Positions 46,086 to 54,800 of a stretch of 64,000 nt of DNA are shown piece after piece. The notes under the pieces are model-generated. The model was given only the letters and a program-made list of their open reading frames with translations. It searched no databases and was not told where the DNA came from. The translations under genes and the position numbers were made by a program. The stretch comes from RFXV01 sp038150465 (lineage in GTDB: Bacteria; Bacteroidota; Bacteroidia; Flavobacteriales; Schleiferiaceae), in the NCBI GenBank assembly GCA_038150465.1, contig JAYOTP010000003.1:1-64000 (forward strand), in the 5' to 3' direction. Numbering within the stretch: the stretch's first letter is position 1; each line of letters begins with the position of its first letter.

Positions 46086-47009
46086 TTAGACCAGATAGAA
46101 GAAGGTGAATACGAAGACCCATACCAGATCTACAAAGTGCCAGTACAGCCCCACTTTCTCCACCATTTCGTAATGGCCTCGTTTGGCGTAGGTCCCCATG
46201 ATCACATTGATGAATACCACAATATTGATCACGACCCCAGAGAACACGTGGAATCCGTGAAATCCGGTGATGAAAAAGAAGAAGTTCGCAAAGAGTGGAC
46301 TGCCATATTCATTGCGCGTCATGTTGGCCCCGTGGACGACATGTGCCTTTTGGATCATCCGGTCGGATACTGCAGCCGAAAAGAGTTCTTTCTTCTTCCC
46401 CGTGGTCATCAGCTGATAATCGCCCTGGGCAAAAGCTGCACGCAACTGCTCATCAGAAAAGCGCTCGTGATGCCCACCGTGGTGGCCGTCGGTTTGTGGG
46501 CCGTGGATCAGTTCTGTCAGTGAAATGTGGGATCCTTCGGCATCAGCTACATAGAGCATGCGGCCATCCTCCATTTGTACCGAGCCTTTGTCCCCAGAGA
46601 TGAAGTGATACCATTCCCAAGCCTGAGAGCCGAGGAAGAAGAATCCACCCACGATGGTCAAAAACATCCAAAGGATGACTCCTTTCTTGTTGTTGTGGTG
46701 GCCTTCATTCACTGCGAGGACCATGGTGACCGACGACATGATCAGGATGAAGGTCATCAGCGCCACATAGAGCAATGGCTGCTCTCCGCTCACATAAGGA
46801 AAGTGGGTGAAGACATCTTCGGCCACCGGCCAAGACTCCACGTACTTGAACCTCATGAGCCCATAGGCTGTTAAGAATCCGGAAAAGGTGAGTGCGTCAC
46901 TCAAGAGAAAGAACCACATCATGAGCTTTCCGTAGCTCGCTCCTAGTGGTTGTCGCCCGCCGCTCCAAAACCGCTGGTCTTGGGCTTCGATCACTGCTTC
47001 ATTGGCCAT
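46086..47009 (-). CDS. Cytochrome c oxidase subunit III (long form with His-rich insert)
   Basis: 307 residues. The COX3 pattern is clear: GKLMMWFFLLSDALTFSGFL, GGFFFLGSQAWEWYHFI, FFFITGFHGFHVFSGVVINI and HFVDLVWVFVFTFFYLV. Between the second and third blocks lies a hydrophilic insert of about 80 residues with a His cluster (TDGHHGGHHERFSDEQ). That insert makes the protein longer than standard bacterial CtaE; I recall similar insertions in other Bacteroidota. It pairs with a shorter subunit-III-like protein encoded upstream. Confidence 0.9.
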   Translation of the reverse strand: MANEAVIEAQDQRFWSGGRQPLGASYGKLMMWFFLLSDALTFSGFLTAYGLMRFKYVESWPVAEDVFTHFPYVSGEQPLLYVALMTFILIMSSVTMVLAVNEGHHNNKKGVILWMFLTIVGGFFFLGSQAWEWYHFISGDKGSVQMEDGRMLYVADAEGSHISLTELIHGPQTDGHHGGHHERFSDEQLRAAFAQGDYQLMTTGKKKELFSAAVSDRMIQKAHVVHGANMTRNEYGSPLFANFFFFITGFHGFHVFSGVVINIVVFINVIMGTYAKRGHYEMVEKVGLYWHFVDLVWVFVFTFFYLV

Positions 47010-47038
47010 GAATCGTCGTTATTTACGCGCTTGCAAGT

Positions 47039-47620
47039 TTAGCGAATAAATAGCAGAAACAGGAAGAGATAGAGCCACAAAGCGCCGAGGAAATGCCAGA
47101 AGATGGCAGTGAGTTCAAAACCCAGTTTGTTCTGCCGGGTGTACTTGCCTCGGGAACAGCGATTGGCGGTTTTTCCCAGGCTGATCAATCCCGCCAGAAT
47201 GTGCAGTAAATGGAAGAAGGTGATGGCGTAGACCCATGATCCGGAAGTGCTGCTGCCTTTGCCTGTGAAGTAGATGCCCCGATCGATGAGATCCTGCCAG
47301 CCAGTGTACTGAAAAAACAGAAAAACAAGGCCCAGTCCGAAGGTGATCCCGATCATTCGGGTCGCATTGGGTGTGTCTTCACGATTGATCATGCGCGAGG
47401 CCAGGACCATGGTCACACTCGATAGCCCGATAACGATGGTGCTGTACAGGAACCAATTCGGCAGAGCGAACTCCATCCACAGGTTTTCCTGCAAGAGGGC
47501 CTTTCGGCTCACTACATAACCCGAAGTCAAACCAGCAAAGGCCATGAACATGCTGGCCATACCGATCCACAGGAAGGGTTTCTTGACTTTCTTTTTTTCT
47601 TCAGCTGTCAGATAGGACAT
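47039..47620 (-). CDS. Second heme-copper oxidase subunit III-like protein (short)
   Basis: 193 residues with five membrane segments and COX3 features (FLWIGMASMFMAFAGLTSGYVV, in part; WVYAITFFHLLHILAGLISL; FWHFLGALWLYLFLFLLF). It lacks the large insert of the 307-residue paralogue. Two subunit-III-type genes side by side are usual in caa3-type operons of Bacteroidota. It lies seven bases downstream of the heme O synthase gene. Confidence 0.86.
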   Translation of the reverse strand: MSYLTAEEKKKVKKPFLWIGMASMFMAFAGLTSGYVVSRKALLQENLWMEFALPNWFLYSTIVIGLSSVTMVLASRMINREDTPNATRMIGITFGLGLVFLFFQYTGWQDLIDRGIYFTGKGSSTSGSWVYAITFFHLLHILAGLISLGKTANRCSRGKYTRQNKLGFELTAIFWHFLGALWLYLFLFLLFIR

Positions 47621-47626
47621 AGCACA

Positions 47627-48532
47627 TCAAATTAGGTAGCGGTCGAGTACGAACACGATCTGCATGAGGGTGAGCCACAAAACACTGCCGAGCATCAAAC
47701 GGCGTGCAGCCCGTTCTGTTCGGTGGCGCAACAATTGTCCGGCCCGAACGATCAAAAAGATGCCAAGAACAAGGATCAGCAATGCCCCTACCGGAGACAG
47801 CACCAGGGTGCCTGTCAGGCCAAAAGCCGGGAGAAGGGACAAGGGCAGGAGTGCGAAGGTGTAGACAAAGGCCTGAAGGGCCGAGGAAGCGTCTCTTTTT
47901 CCTGTGGGAAGCAGGTTGTAGCCTGCCCGGGCATAATCGTCGTGCAACATCCAGCCTATGGCCCAAAAGTGAGGGAACTGCCAGATGAACTGGATCGCGA
48001 AGAGCGTACCGGACTCAATGTCAAAGTCGTTTCGGGCCGCCACCCAGCCCAGCATGAATGGAATCGCTCCGGGAATGGCCCCAACAAATACGGCCCATGG
48101 TCCTTTCGCCTTCATGGGCGTGTACACCAAGACATACAAGAGCACACTGAGCAGCCCGAATCCGGCACTCAATGGATTGATCAAAAAGAGCAAAAAAGCT
48201 CCGATGAGCCCATAGACCGAAGCCGCAACAAATGCTTCAGTAAAACTCAGCCGGCCACTGGGAAGTGGGCGGTTCTTGGTGCGCTGCATCAGCGCATCGC
48301 GGTCGCGCTCCCAGATCTGATTGAAGGCATTTGAACTCGCCACCACCAGAAAGCCTCCGGCAACCAGATAAAAGAATTCCAAAAGATCGAAAGGGTAGGC
48401 GGCGATCAGATAGCCGGCCACTGCAGAGAAGACCACGCTGCTCGACAACCTCGGTTTGGCGAGCGCAACGTACTGGGCCGCCTTTTCCTTGCCGCTCAGT
48501 GAGATCGATGCAGTATCTAAGCTCCTGTTCAA
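47627..48532 (-). CDS. ctaB: Protoheme IX farnesyltransferase (heme O synthase)
   Basis: 301 residues, beginning at TTG 48532: there is no ATG or GTG between the upstream in-frame stop and KAAQYVALAKPRLSSSVVFSAVAGY, where the family begins. The first Asp-rich site is NAFNQIWERDRDALMQRTKNRPLP. About eight or nine membrane segments follow. It farnesylates heme B to heme O for the oxidase whose other parts follow. An 11-codon frame (48569-48534) ends one base before the TTG. The unusual start may lower its expression or couple it to that leader. Confidence 0.9.
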   Translation of the reverse strand: MNRSLDTASISLSGKEKAAQYVALAKPRLSSSVVFSAVAGYLIAAYPFDLLEFFYLVAGGFLVVASSNAFNQIWERDRDALMQRTKNRPLPSGRLSFTEAFVAASVYGLIGAFLLFLINPLSAGFGLLSVLLYVLVYTPMKAKGPWAVFVGAIPGAIPFMLGWVAARNDFDIESGTLFAIQFIWQFPHFWAIGWMLHDDYARAGYNLLPTGKRDASSALQAFVYTFALLPLSLLPAFGLTGTLVLSPVGALLILVLGIFLIVRAGQLLRHRTERAARRLMLGSVLWLTLMQIVFVLDRYLI

Positions 48533-48579
48533 ATCAAAATTTTGGGAATTCAGCTCTTTTCAAATGCATTTGCTGTGGG

Positions 48580-49371
48580 TCACTTACAGACCAAAAACCA
48601 AGGATTCAATAGATCCTCCTTATTGTATTTCAAAGGGCTGCGCTCTGGGTATTTCAAGACCTTGAAGCCCGCTGCACTGCAGATGGCATGTCCTGCCGCC
48701 GTATCCCATTCCATGGTCGGTGCGAAGCGTGGATATACATCCGCCTTGCCTTCGGCCACCATACAAAGCTTCAAGCTGCTGCCCCGGCTCAGGATCTCCA
48801 ATTCGCCATGTTCCTCCTTGAGTCCGTTCATGAATGTCTCCGTCTCCGGACTCATGTGCGAGCGGCTGCCCACAGCGGTGTACGCACGGTCGGTCTTCTG
48901 TGGAATGCTGGTTCCTGTCTGCTTCATTTCCGTCCAGCTGATGGACTCTTCCGGTCCCACCTGCTTCATGTAGGCCCCTTCACCCACAACGCCGGCATAG
49001 AGCGTGCCCGTCACGGGGACGTAAATGACACCGGCCACCGGATCCTGTCCGTTCACCAGCGCGATGTTCACTGTGAATTCTCCGTTCCTCTTGATGAATT
49101 CCTTGGTTCCGTCCAGGGGATCCACCACCCAAAGCCAGGTCCAATGACTGCGCTCCTCGTAGGCCAACTTCTTTCCTTCTTCGCTGAGGATGGGCACTTC
49201 CGTTTTCTCGAGTTCTTTTACGATCTCCAGATGCGCCTGCTTGTCGGCTTTTGTAAGCGGCGAATCATCTGCCTTCATCTCCACGCCAAAGTCGGCGGTC
49301 TCGTAAACTTCAAGTATGGCTTTGCCGCCATCGAGTGCTGCCCTTAGGGCGTGATCCATTGATTTTTCCAT
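48580..49371 (-). CDS. cysQ: 3'(2'),5'-bisphosphate nucleotidase
   Basis: 263 residues of the inositol-monophosphatase fold. Metal-site motifs are ILSEEGK (SEE 63-65), VVDPLDGTKEFI (DPLDGT 84-89) and, late, PTMEWDTAAGHAI. EFTVNIALV and the DGTKEF sequence are those of CysQ rather than SuhB. It hydrolyses PAP (and PAPS) to AMP, removing the inhibitory by-product of sulfotransfer and sulfate assimilation. It probably heads the unit that continues to ctaB (47-bp gap). The five sulfotransferases in this window would make PAP. Confidence 0.9.
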   Translation of the reverse strand: MEKSMDHALRAALDGGKAILEVYETADFGVEMKADDSPLTKADKQAHLEIVKELEKTEVPILSEEGKKLAYEERSHWTWLWVVDPLDGTKEFIKRNGEFTVNIALVNGQDPVAGVIYVPVTGTLYAGVVGEGAYMKQVGPEESISWTEMKQTGTSIPQKTDRAYTAVGSRSHMSPETETFMNGLKEEHGELEILSRGSSLKLCMVAEGKADVYPRFAPTMEWDTAAGHAICSAAGFKVLKYPERSPLKYNKEDLLNPWFLVCK

Positions 49372-49439
49372 CGCTTCTGTTGACTGAAAATGAGATTGCG
49401 AAACTACTTCACAGAGTCAACAATTGCGGAGGGAAAGGT

Positions 49440-50156
49440 TCACCGCAGGCGGAAATTCACAGGGACGATGAATTGTGTTCTTGCAGGCAGTCCATTGTGC
49501 TTACCCGGTGTGAAATCAGGAAGTTGACGAACGGCTTCAGCGGCGGCCTTCTCCAGTTGCGGATCGACCCTGCCGCTCACGGCCGTGACATCCACCACAT
49601 GTCCTTTTTCATCCACGGTGAATTGAACATAGGCGCGGCCCGAGACACCCATACTGCGGAGGTATTGCGGATAGTCGGTGGTCGTGGCGATGAAGCGTGC
49701 CAATTCTGTCTGCAGACATTCGTAGCGCGCATCTTCATCGGCAATGGATTCGCAGCCAGGATAGATGGGTTTCTGACCGATCAGGGCGAGTGGCAAGGAC
49801 TCAATGACCTCTTCATACCGCTCCATGCCGATGGTGTCCAGATGGTTGAGTCCAATGACGCTGTCTACTGAGGGGCCCGGATCGGGTCGTGGATCGGGTT
49901 CGGGTTCAGGCTCTGGCGACACCACGGGATCCAGACGTTCGTTCTTCTTTTTCTTCGGACGCTCTTTTTCCTTTCGGTAGGTGGGGATCACCTCGGGTTC
50001 GGCAGTGAAGGTGACGGCCAGCGGTTCTTCCTTGGGCAGAGGATCGAGGTAGCTGCGGTATTGCAGCGTGCCTATGGCCAGCAGCAGGGAGCAGATCAAC
50101 CCCAGAAGGAAGAACAGGGGGCGCATGGGCTGTTCAGGGTGCGGTCGGGTCTTCAT
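49440..50156 (-). CDS. TonB-family energy transducer 1
   Basis: 238 residues. A single N-terminal membrane segment (LFFLLGLICSLLLAIGTL), a charged periplasmic linker with Lys- and Pro-rich stretches (KERPKKKKNE, PEPEPEPDPRPDPGPS), then the Bacteroidota TonB C-terminal domain. That domain starts KPIYPGCESI and contains MGVSGRAYVQFTVDEKGHV and a final VPVNFRLR. It passes proton-motive energy from ExbB/D to TonB-dependent receptors. It is a diverged tandem paralogue of the next gene, separated by a terminator. Confidence 0.88.
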   Translation of the reverse strand: MKTRPHPEQPMRPLFFLLGLICSLLLAIGTLQYRSYLDPLPKEEPLAVTFTAEPEVIPTYRKEKERPKKKKNERLDPVVSPEPEPEPDPRPDPGPSVDSVIGLNHLDTIGMERYEEVIESLPLALIGQKPIYPGCESIADEDARYECLQTELARFIATTTDYPQYLRSMGVSGRAYVQFTVDEKGHVVDVTAVSGRVDPQLEKAAAEAVRQLPDFTPGKHNGLPARTQFIVPVNFRLR

Positions 50157-50209
50157 CGGTCATTCCTTTACAATGGAACGACCCCAATGGCATTCAGCGT
50201 ATAGCAGAA

Positions 50210-50234
50210 CAAAAAAAAGGCCCGTGAAGGGCCT
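50210..50234 (-). terminator. Rho-independent terminator between the two TonB genes
   Basis: AGGCCCgtgaaGGGCCT lies at 50218-50234. On the minus strand it is followed by a run of eight T (50218-50211). It lies 22 bp after the stop of TonB-like gene 2, so gene 1 is probably transcribed from its own promoter. Confidence 0.82.
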
Positions 50235-50256
50235 GAGTTTTATGAATACTGCCTGT

Positions 50257-50964
50257 CTACTGCAGACGGAAATTGATCGGCACGGTGTACGACATCCGTA
50301 CGGCACGACCGCTCTGTTTTGCAGGCTTGAGTTTGGGAAGTTTGCCCACTACATCCACCGCAGACTTATCCAGCATCTTATCGACGCCTCGGGCCACCTC
50401 CACATTGGAGATCTTTCCGTTCTTCTCTACGACGAAACTGACGAATACCCGGCCCTGAACGCCCATCTGCCGGGACATCTCCGGGTAGTCCACATTCTTG
50501 GAAATGAATTTCATCAAGCTGAGCTGGAAGCACTGGAATTTGGCCTCCTCATTCGGTTCGTTCTCGCAACCCGGGAAGACGGGCTTGTTCTCTACGACAG
50601 CGAAATTCAGGATCTCATCGGATTCCTCTTCTTCCACTTCAATGATCTCGATGACTTCCTCCTGATCGGTCTCAATGCTTTCGATCTCGAGTTCTTCCTC
50701 AAGTTCCACTTCGTCGGCCACGACTTCGAGGATCTCTGGCGGAGGTGGTGGCGGGGGCGGAGGTGGCTTTTGTTCGCGTTCGGTGATCGGGATCACCTCA
50801 TCATCAATGGCCACGTCCAGCTGGCCGAGGTCCATGGGGCCGCTTTCATAGGTGCGGTATTCGATCGCTCCGATGGCGATACCCAGCGAAAGGACCAGGC
50901 CGAGCAGCAGGAACATCCCACGGCTCTTCTCCAGATCGGCATTCGGATTTTTCTTGAGTTCCAT
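50257..50964 (-). CDS. TonB-family energy transducer 2
   Basis: 235 residues. Membrane segment GMFLLLGLVLSLGIAIGAI, then a run of ten prolines (about residues 67-76), a strongly acidic segment (VEEEESDEILNF and surroundings), and a TonB C-terminal domain with KPVFPGCENEP, MGVQGRVFVSFVVEKNGKI and VPINFRLQ. It lacks the basic linker of paralogue 1, so the two may prefer different partners. It is 38 bp downstream of the VanZ-like gene. Confidence 0.9.
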   Translation of the reverse strand: MELKKNPNADLEKSRGMFLLLGLVLSLGIAIGAIEYRTYESGPMDLGQLDVAIDDEVIPITEREQKPPPPPPPPPPEILEVVADEVELEEELEIESIETDQEEVIEIIEVEEEESDEILNFAVVENKPVFPGCENEPNEEAKFQCFQLSLMKFISKNVDYPEMSRQMGVQGRVFVSFVVEKNGKISNVEVARGVDKMLDKSAVDVVGKLPKLKPAKQSGRAVRMSYTVPINFRLQ

Positions 50965-51002
50965 TATCTCAATTCAAATTGGCTTCTAAAGTACAAAAAG
51001 CA

Positions 51003-51425
51003 TCAGGTCTCCGAAGACCCGATAAAGCGGCGATGGACGGCCCGCATCAGACCGAAACCAGCAAGTGCTCCGAAGGTATTTGCTGCAAAATCTTCCCAGG
51101 TCCCGGTTCGGTCGATCGCAACGGTCTCCTGCAAGATCTCCAGAATGCCCCCAGCCGCTGTTCCCAGTCCGACCAGAAGCCATTGGTTCACTTTTTTGGG
51201 CGGGCGGTAGCTGAAATTCCATCCGATCAGCCCCATGTAATAGAGCACATAGATGGTGAAGTACATGCCTCCGTGGAGCAGCAGATCCTTGAAGGACAAA
51301 AGGAAACTCGGGATCTCACGTCCCCGGATCAAACTGAAATAGGTGATGGTCAGCCCCCAGGCAAAACCGGGCAGGAAGCCAAGGACTTTTTGAAACCCGC
51401 TGGATCTAACCCACCAACTCTCCAT
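51003..51425 (-). CDS. VanZ-family membrane protein
   Basis: About 140 residues from ATG 51425 (ATG 51437 adds four residues; both overlap gcvH). Four membrane segments with LLHGGMYFTIYVLYYMG, GGILEILQETVAIDRTGTWEDFAANTFGALAG and the D..AN..G core of VanZ. Named after a teicoplanin-resistance gene, but in Bacteroidota it is a widespread small membrane protein of unknown role. As I recall, the order ruvA-sprA-gcvH-vanZ-tonB recurs in Flavobacteriia. Confidence 0.85.
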   Translation of the reverse strand: MESWWVRSSGFQKVLGFLPGFAWGLTITYFSLIRGREIPSFLLSFKDLLLHGGMYFTIYVLYYMGLIGWNFSYRPPKKVNQWLLVGLGTAAGGILEILQETVAIDRTGTWEDFAANTFGALAGFGLMRAVHRRFIGSSET

Positions 51426-51783
51426 AGGCGCTGGCATCCATCAATTCGTCAAGCGCACTGGGATCGTCCATCCGGACCTTGATGATCCAACCTTCTCCGT
51501 AGGGATCCGAATTGATCTTTTCCGGGTCGGATTCCAACTCTTCATTGAAGGAGATGATCTCACCGCCAACAGGCATGAAGAGATCGCTCACCGTTTTTAC
51601 CGCCTCGATCGAGCCGAACACCTCGTCTTTTCCCATGGTTTCGCCCTCGGTCTCCACCTCTACAAAAACAATATCGCCCAATTCGCCCTGGGCGAAGTCG
51701 GAGATTCCAATGACGGCCGTATCGCCTTCGACGCGGACCCATTCGTGTTCTTTGCTGTAGCGCAGGTCTTCAGGGATGTTCAT
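51406..51783 (-). CDS. gcvH: Glycine cleavage system H protein
   Basis: 125 residues. RYSKEHEWVRVEGDTAVIGISDFAQGELGDIVFVE in segments, and GSIEAVKTVSDLFMPVGG carrying the lipoylated lysine K63, define GcvH. It shuttles the aminomethyl group between GcvP, GcvT and Lpd. No other gcv gene is adjacent. It lies 51 bp downstream of sprA. Confidence 0.95.
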   Translation of the reverse strand: MNIPEDLRYSKEHEWVRVEGDTAVIGISDFAQGELGDIVFVEVETEGETMGKDEVFGSIEAVKTVSDLFMPVGGEIISFNEELESDPEKINSDPYGEGWIIKVRMDDPSALDELMDASAYGELVG

Positions 51784-51834
51784 CTGGTCTGTTTTAGAGA
51801 GGACAAAAGTGCAGAATTATCATCAAGAGAAAAA

Positions 51835-54800
51835 CTATTGACCCAGATTCAACCGCACGCTGATCCCGGCATTCACATTGGAGGTCGGGAAGGCGGTTGA
51901 GATCTTGTACTCACTGATGTTGTGGTCGTAGAAGAACTTGGCGGTCACCCGTGGAGTAAGGACGTAATCCGCCGAGAATTTGATGTTCACGATGCGCTGG
52001 CCCGCATTGACCTGATCCAGATTCTCCACAATGCGCCGCACCACGGTGATGTTGTCCCGTATGGAGAGATCGACCTTGAGTTCGAGATTGCTCTGCACGG
52101 CCTTTTTCGCCGCACCGACCCGAATGAAGTTGAAGCGAATGTCTTTGATGATATAGCCCAGGCCGACCACGTATTCCACGCCCTTGATCTCAGAGACCTG
52201 ATTGTTCGACAGACTCAGGCCGATGTTGCGGTCCATCTTGTAGTCGAAGCGGACCGATACGCTGTTCTTCATCCGGACATTCACTCCGATCAGCGGAGAG
52301 AATTGCTCGGTCAGGCTGATCTGGTTGATCAGGGTCTCGAACATGAAGTCTCCGTTGATGTTTCTCGGATTGCTTCCAGGCTGGGCGAGCAATGAATCCA
52401 TGTACGCCAGGTTGGTGGTATAGCTCTGTACGCTGTAGGTGGAGCTGTAGGTGTGGCTGAGGGTGAAGGTCTGGAATTGGTCCCTGAACCAAGCGTATTT
52501 CATCAGACCGTCATAGCTGACCGACCAGTTCGGGATGGGCACGCGTTTCTTCCATTCCAGACCGTAGTTGCTTGCATCATTGCCGGTATAGGCCGCCAGG
52601 AAGGCCGGTATCAATACATTCTGGCTGATCAGTGAATAACCGTCATATCCGAAATTGGTCGAATCGGCGGAACCGATGATCTCGGCCGCGTAGTTCGGGT
52701 CGCGCGCTGCCCGATCCTGCGCCAGTCTTCTGGAGATCTCCATTCGGTTGTCCAGGAATTGCTGGAAGACCTTGGAGCTGTACAAAGGTGCACTGGAACG
52801 GTCCCAGGCCGTGGGGATGGCGAAAAAGGAGATATTGTAGTTCCCGGTGACGTTCTTGTTCTGCTCGGTGAAATTGTCCAGGTTCTCATCAAATCGCCAG
52901 AAGGAGTTCATGTTCTCCGCGTCGCTCAGAGTGGCGGTGATGTCGATGCGCAGGTCCTGCCAGGGTTCCACCTGTGCCCGCAGATTCATGCTTTCACTTC
53001 GCGTTCGGGTAAAGGGATTGTTCTGGTACGGACTCGTTGTCAGCCAGCCATTCCGGGCCGCCTGTACGCGGACATCGTTTTCGGAAAGGTCGTCCGGAGG
53101 TTGCAGCCCCATGGCGAAGCCGAATCCAGGTGCCCAATTGTTCCCTGGGCTCGTTCCAAAGTGCTCAGGACGCGGAAGGAAGCCCGGCAGTCCGGTGCCC
53201 TCCGTAAGCTGATAGGTGCCGCTCACACTGCGCAGGCCCATGCCCACCCGAAGCATGCCCTTGAGGATCTTTTCTGCCACAGATTCCTTGGTGCTGTCCT
53301 GCTCCTCCTGCTTGTCGTCCGAAGGTCCGCCACGGGGCATCCGCCGGCGCACCGGCCCCCTCGAATTCCGCCTGCCCATGCCCTGTCCGTTGATCTTCTG
53401 CAGATAGGGGATCTTGTTGTAGAGGTTGACGAAGTTCAGCTGGGCCGAACCATTGATCGTGGCGCTGTTCTGCACCGTGCTCCCTAAGCGCAAGGTGTCG
53501 CTGGCTGCATTGAGGGCCACCTGCGAGTTGGTCATCCAGTTCAGGGTGCCTGCATAGCGCACATCGGAAGTGATCCAGTCAGTGGCGGGGAGTTTGTCAA
53601 AGGGCAACTGATAGCTCAGGTTGACACTCTGCTGAAACTGCGTGGGACGGCCACCGGCCCAAAAACTCTCTTTGATGCTTGCTTGGACCGAATCGGCAGA
53701 TGCCGGACCATACAATTCGTCCACCCGCGTATTGGCCGTTGCCGTATAATCGAAGGTGATGGCTTTGGTCAGATTCCAGGCCAGGTCGTACTGACGCCTC
53801 ATGGTGAAGGCCTTGTTGTAGGTCGTAGGCAGTTCAAAGGAGAGGTTGTCGGTGTTCCGTTGTTTGTTCTCCTGATACATGCGGTTGACCTCGGTACGGA
53901 AGGTGAAGCTGCTGGGGTAGAAGTAAAAGTTGAAGTCCCGAAGCAGGGCCCACCAATCCGATTGGAACAAAGGCACTTCGTAGAAAGGCTCCACAGACTC
54001 GGGCTTGGTCTGGTATTGATACTGGAAGTTCGCCTTGTGATCTATCCGCCGGTCGAATTCGGTATTGATGTCTCTTCGGAACTGTTCATTGAAGGAATAG
54101 CCCACGGTGAAATTCTCCACATCGTAGACCTGAGGCGGGCGTTTGGAGCCCGGATCGCGGTTGCGCCCCACATTCGTGAAGTTGATGCCCCTTCTTTGTG
54201 TGTAGTCTTGAGTGATCTGCTTGAGCTTTTGCCGTTCCTCGTTGGTTTCCAGGTTGGCCAGCGCATCGTCAAATTCTATATCCGGATCGAGCGGATTGAA
54301 CATCGGGTCTTTCCATTCCTCGGCGATCCCAAAGTAGAAGGGGATCCGCAGGCGTGCAGATTCACCAAAGAACTTCCCCAGTTCAAAATTGGACTGTAAG
54401 TCATACCCATAGATGGTTTCCTGCTGCCGTTCAGTCGGCCCCTGGTCCAGGGTTCCGAAGCCGAGGGTACTCATCCTTCCGGAGAGGGCCACATTTCCAA
54501 AGTCTGCGAGTTTGGCGGTCATTCGGGCATTGGCCGCCCATCCACCGCGCTGATCGAAATCGGTCAGGCGCAGCTCGTTGATCCACACTTCTGCGCATTT
54601 GGACAAGCCATCGTCCCCATCACCCGAGATCTGCTTTTTGGGATTCCGGATGCCGATCATGATCGTACGGATGTTGCTCAGATTCGGCGCACCGATCACA
54701 GAGATGCTTCTCCCGTCCCTGTTGAGCGTGAATCGGTCGTTGATACCGAGGTTCGGGTTGTCTCTGATCTTCTGATCTCGCTCGAGCTTGGTGTCTTTCA

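Noticed and set aside
49371..49418. Inverted repeat GTTGAC ... GTCAAC upstream of cysQ
   Set aside because: Six-base arms with a long spacer are expected by chance; no supporting second site.
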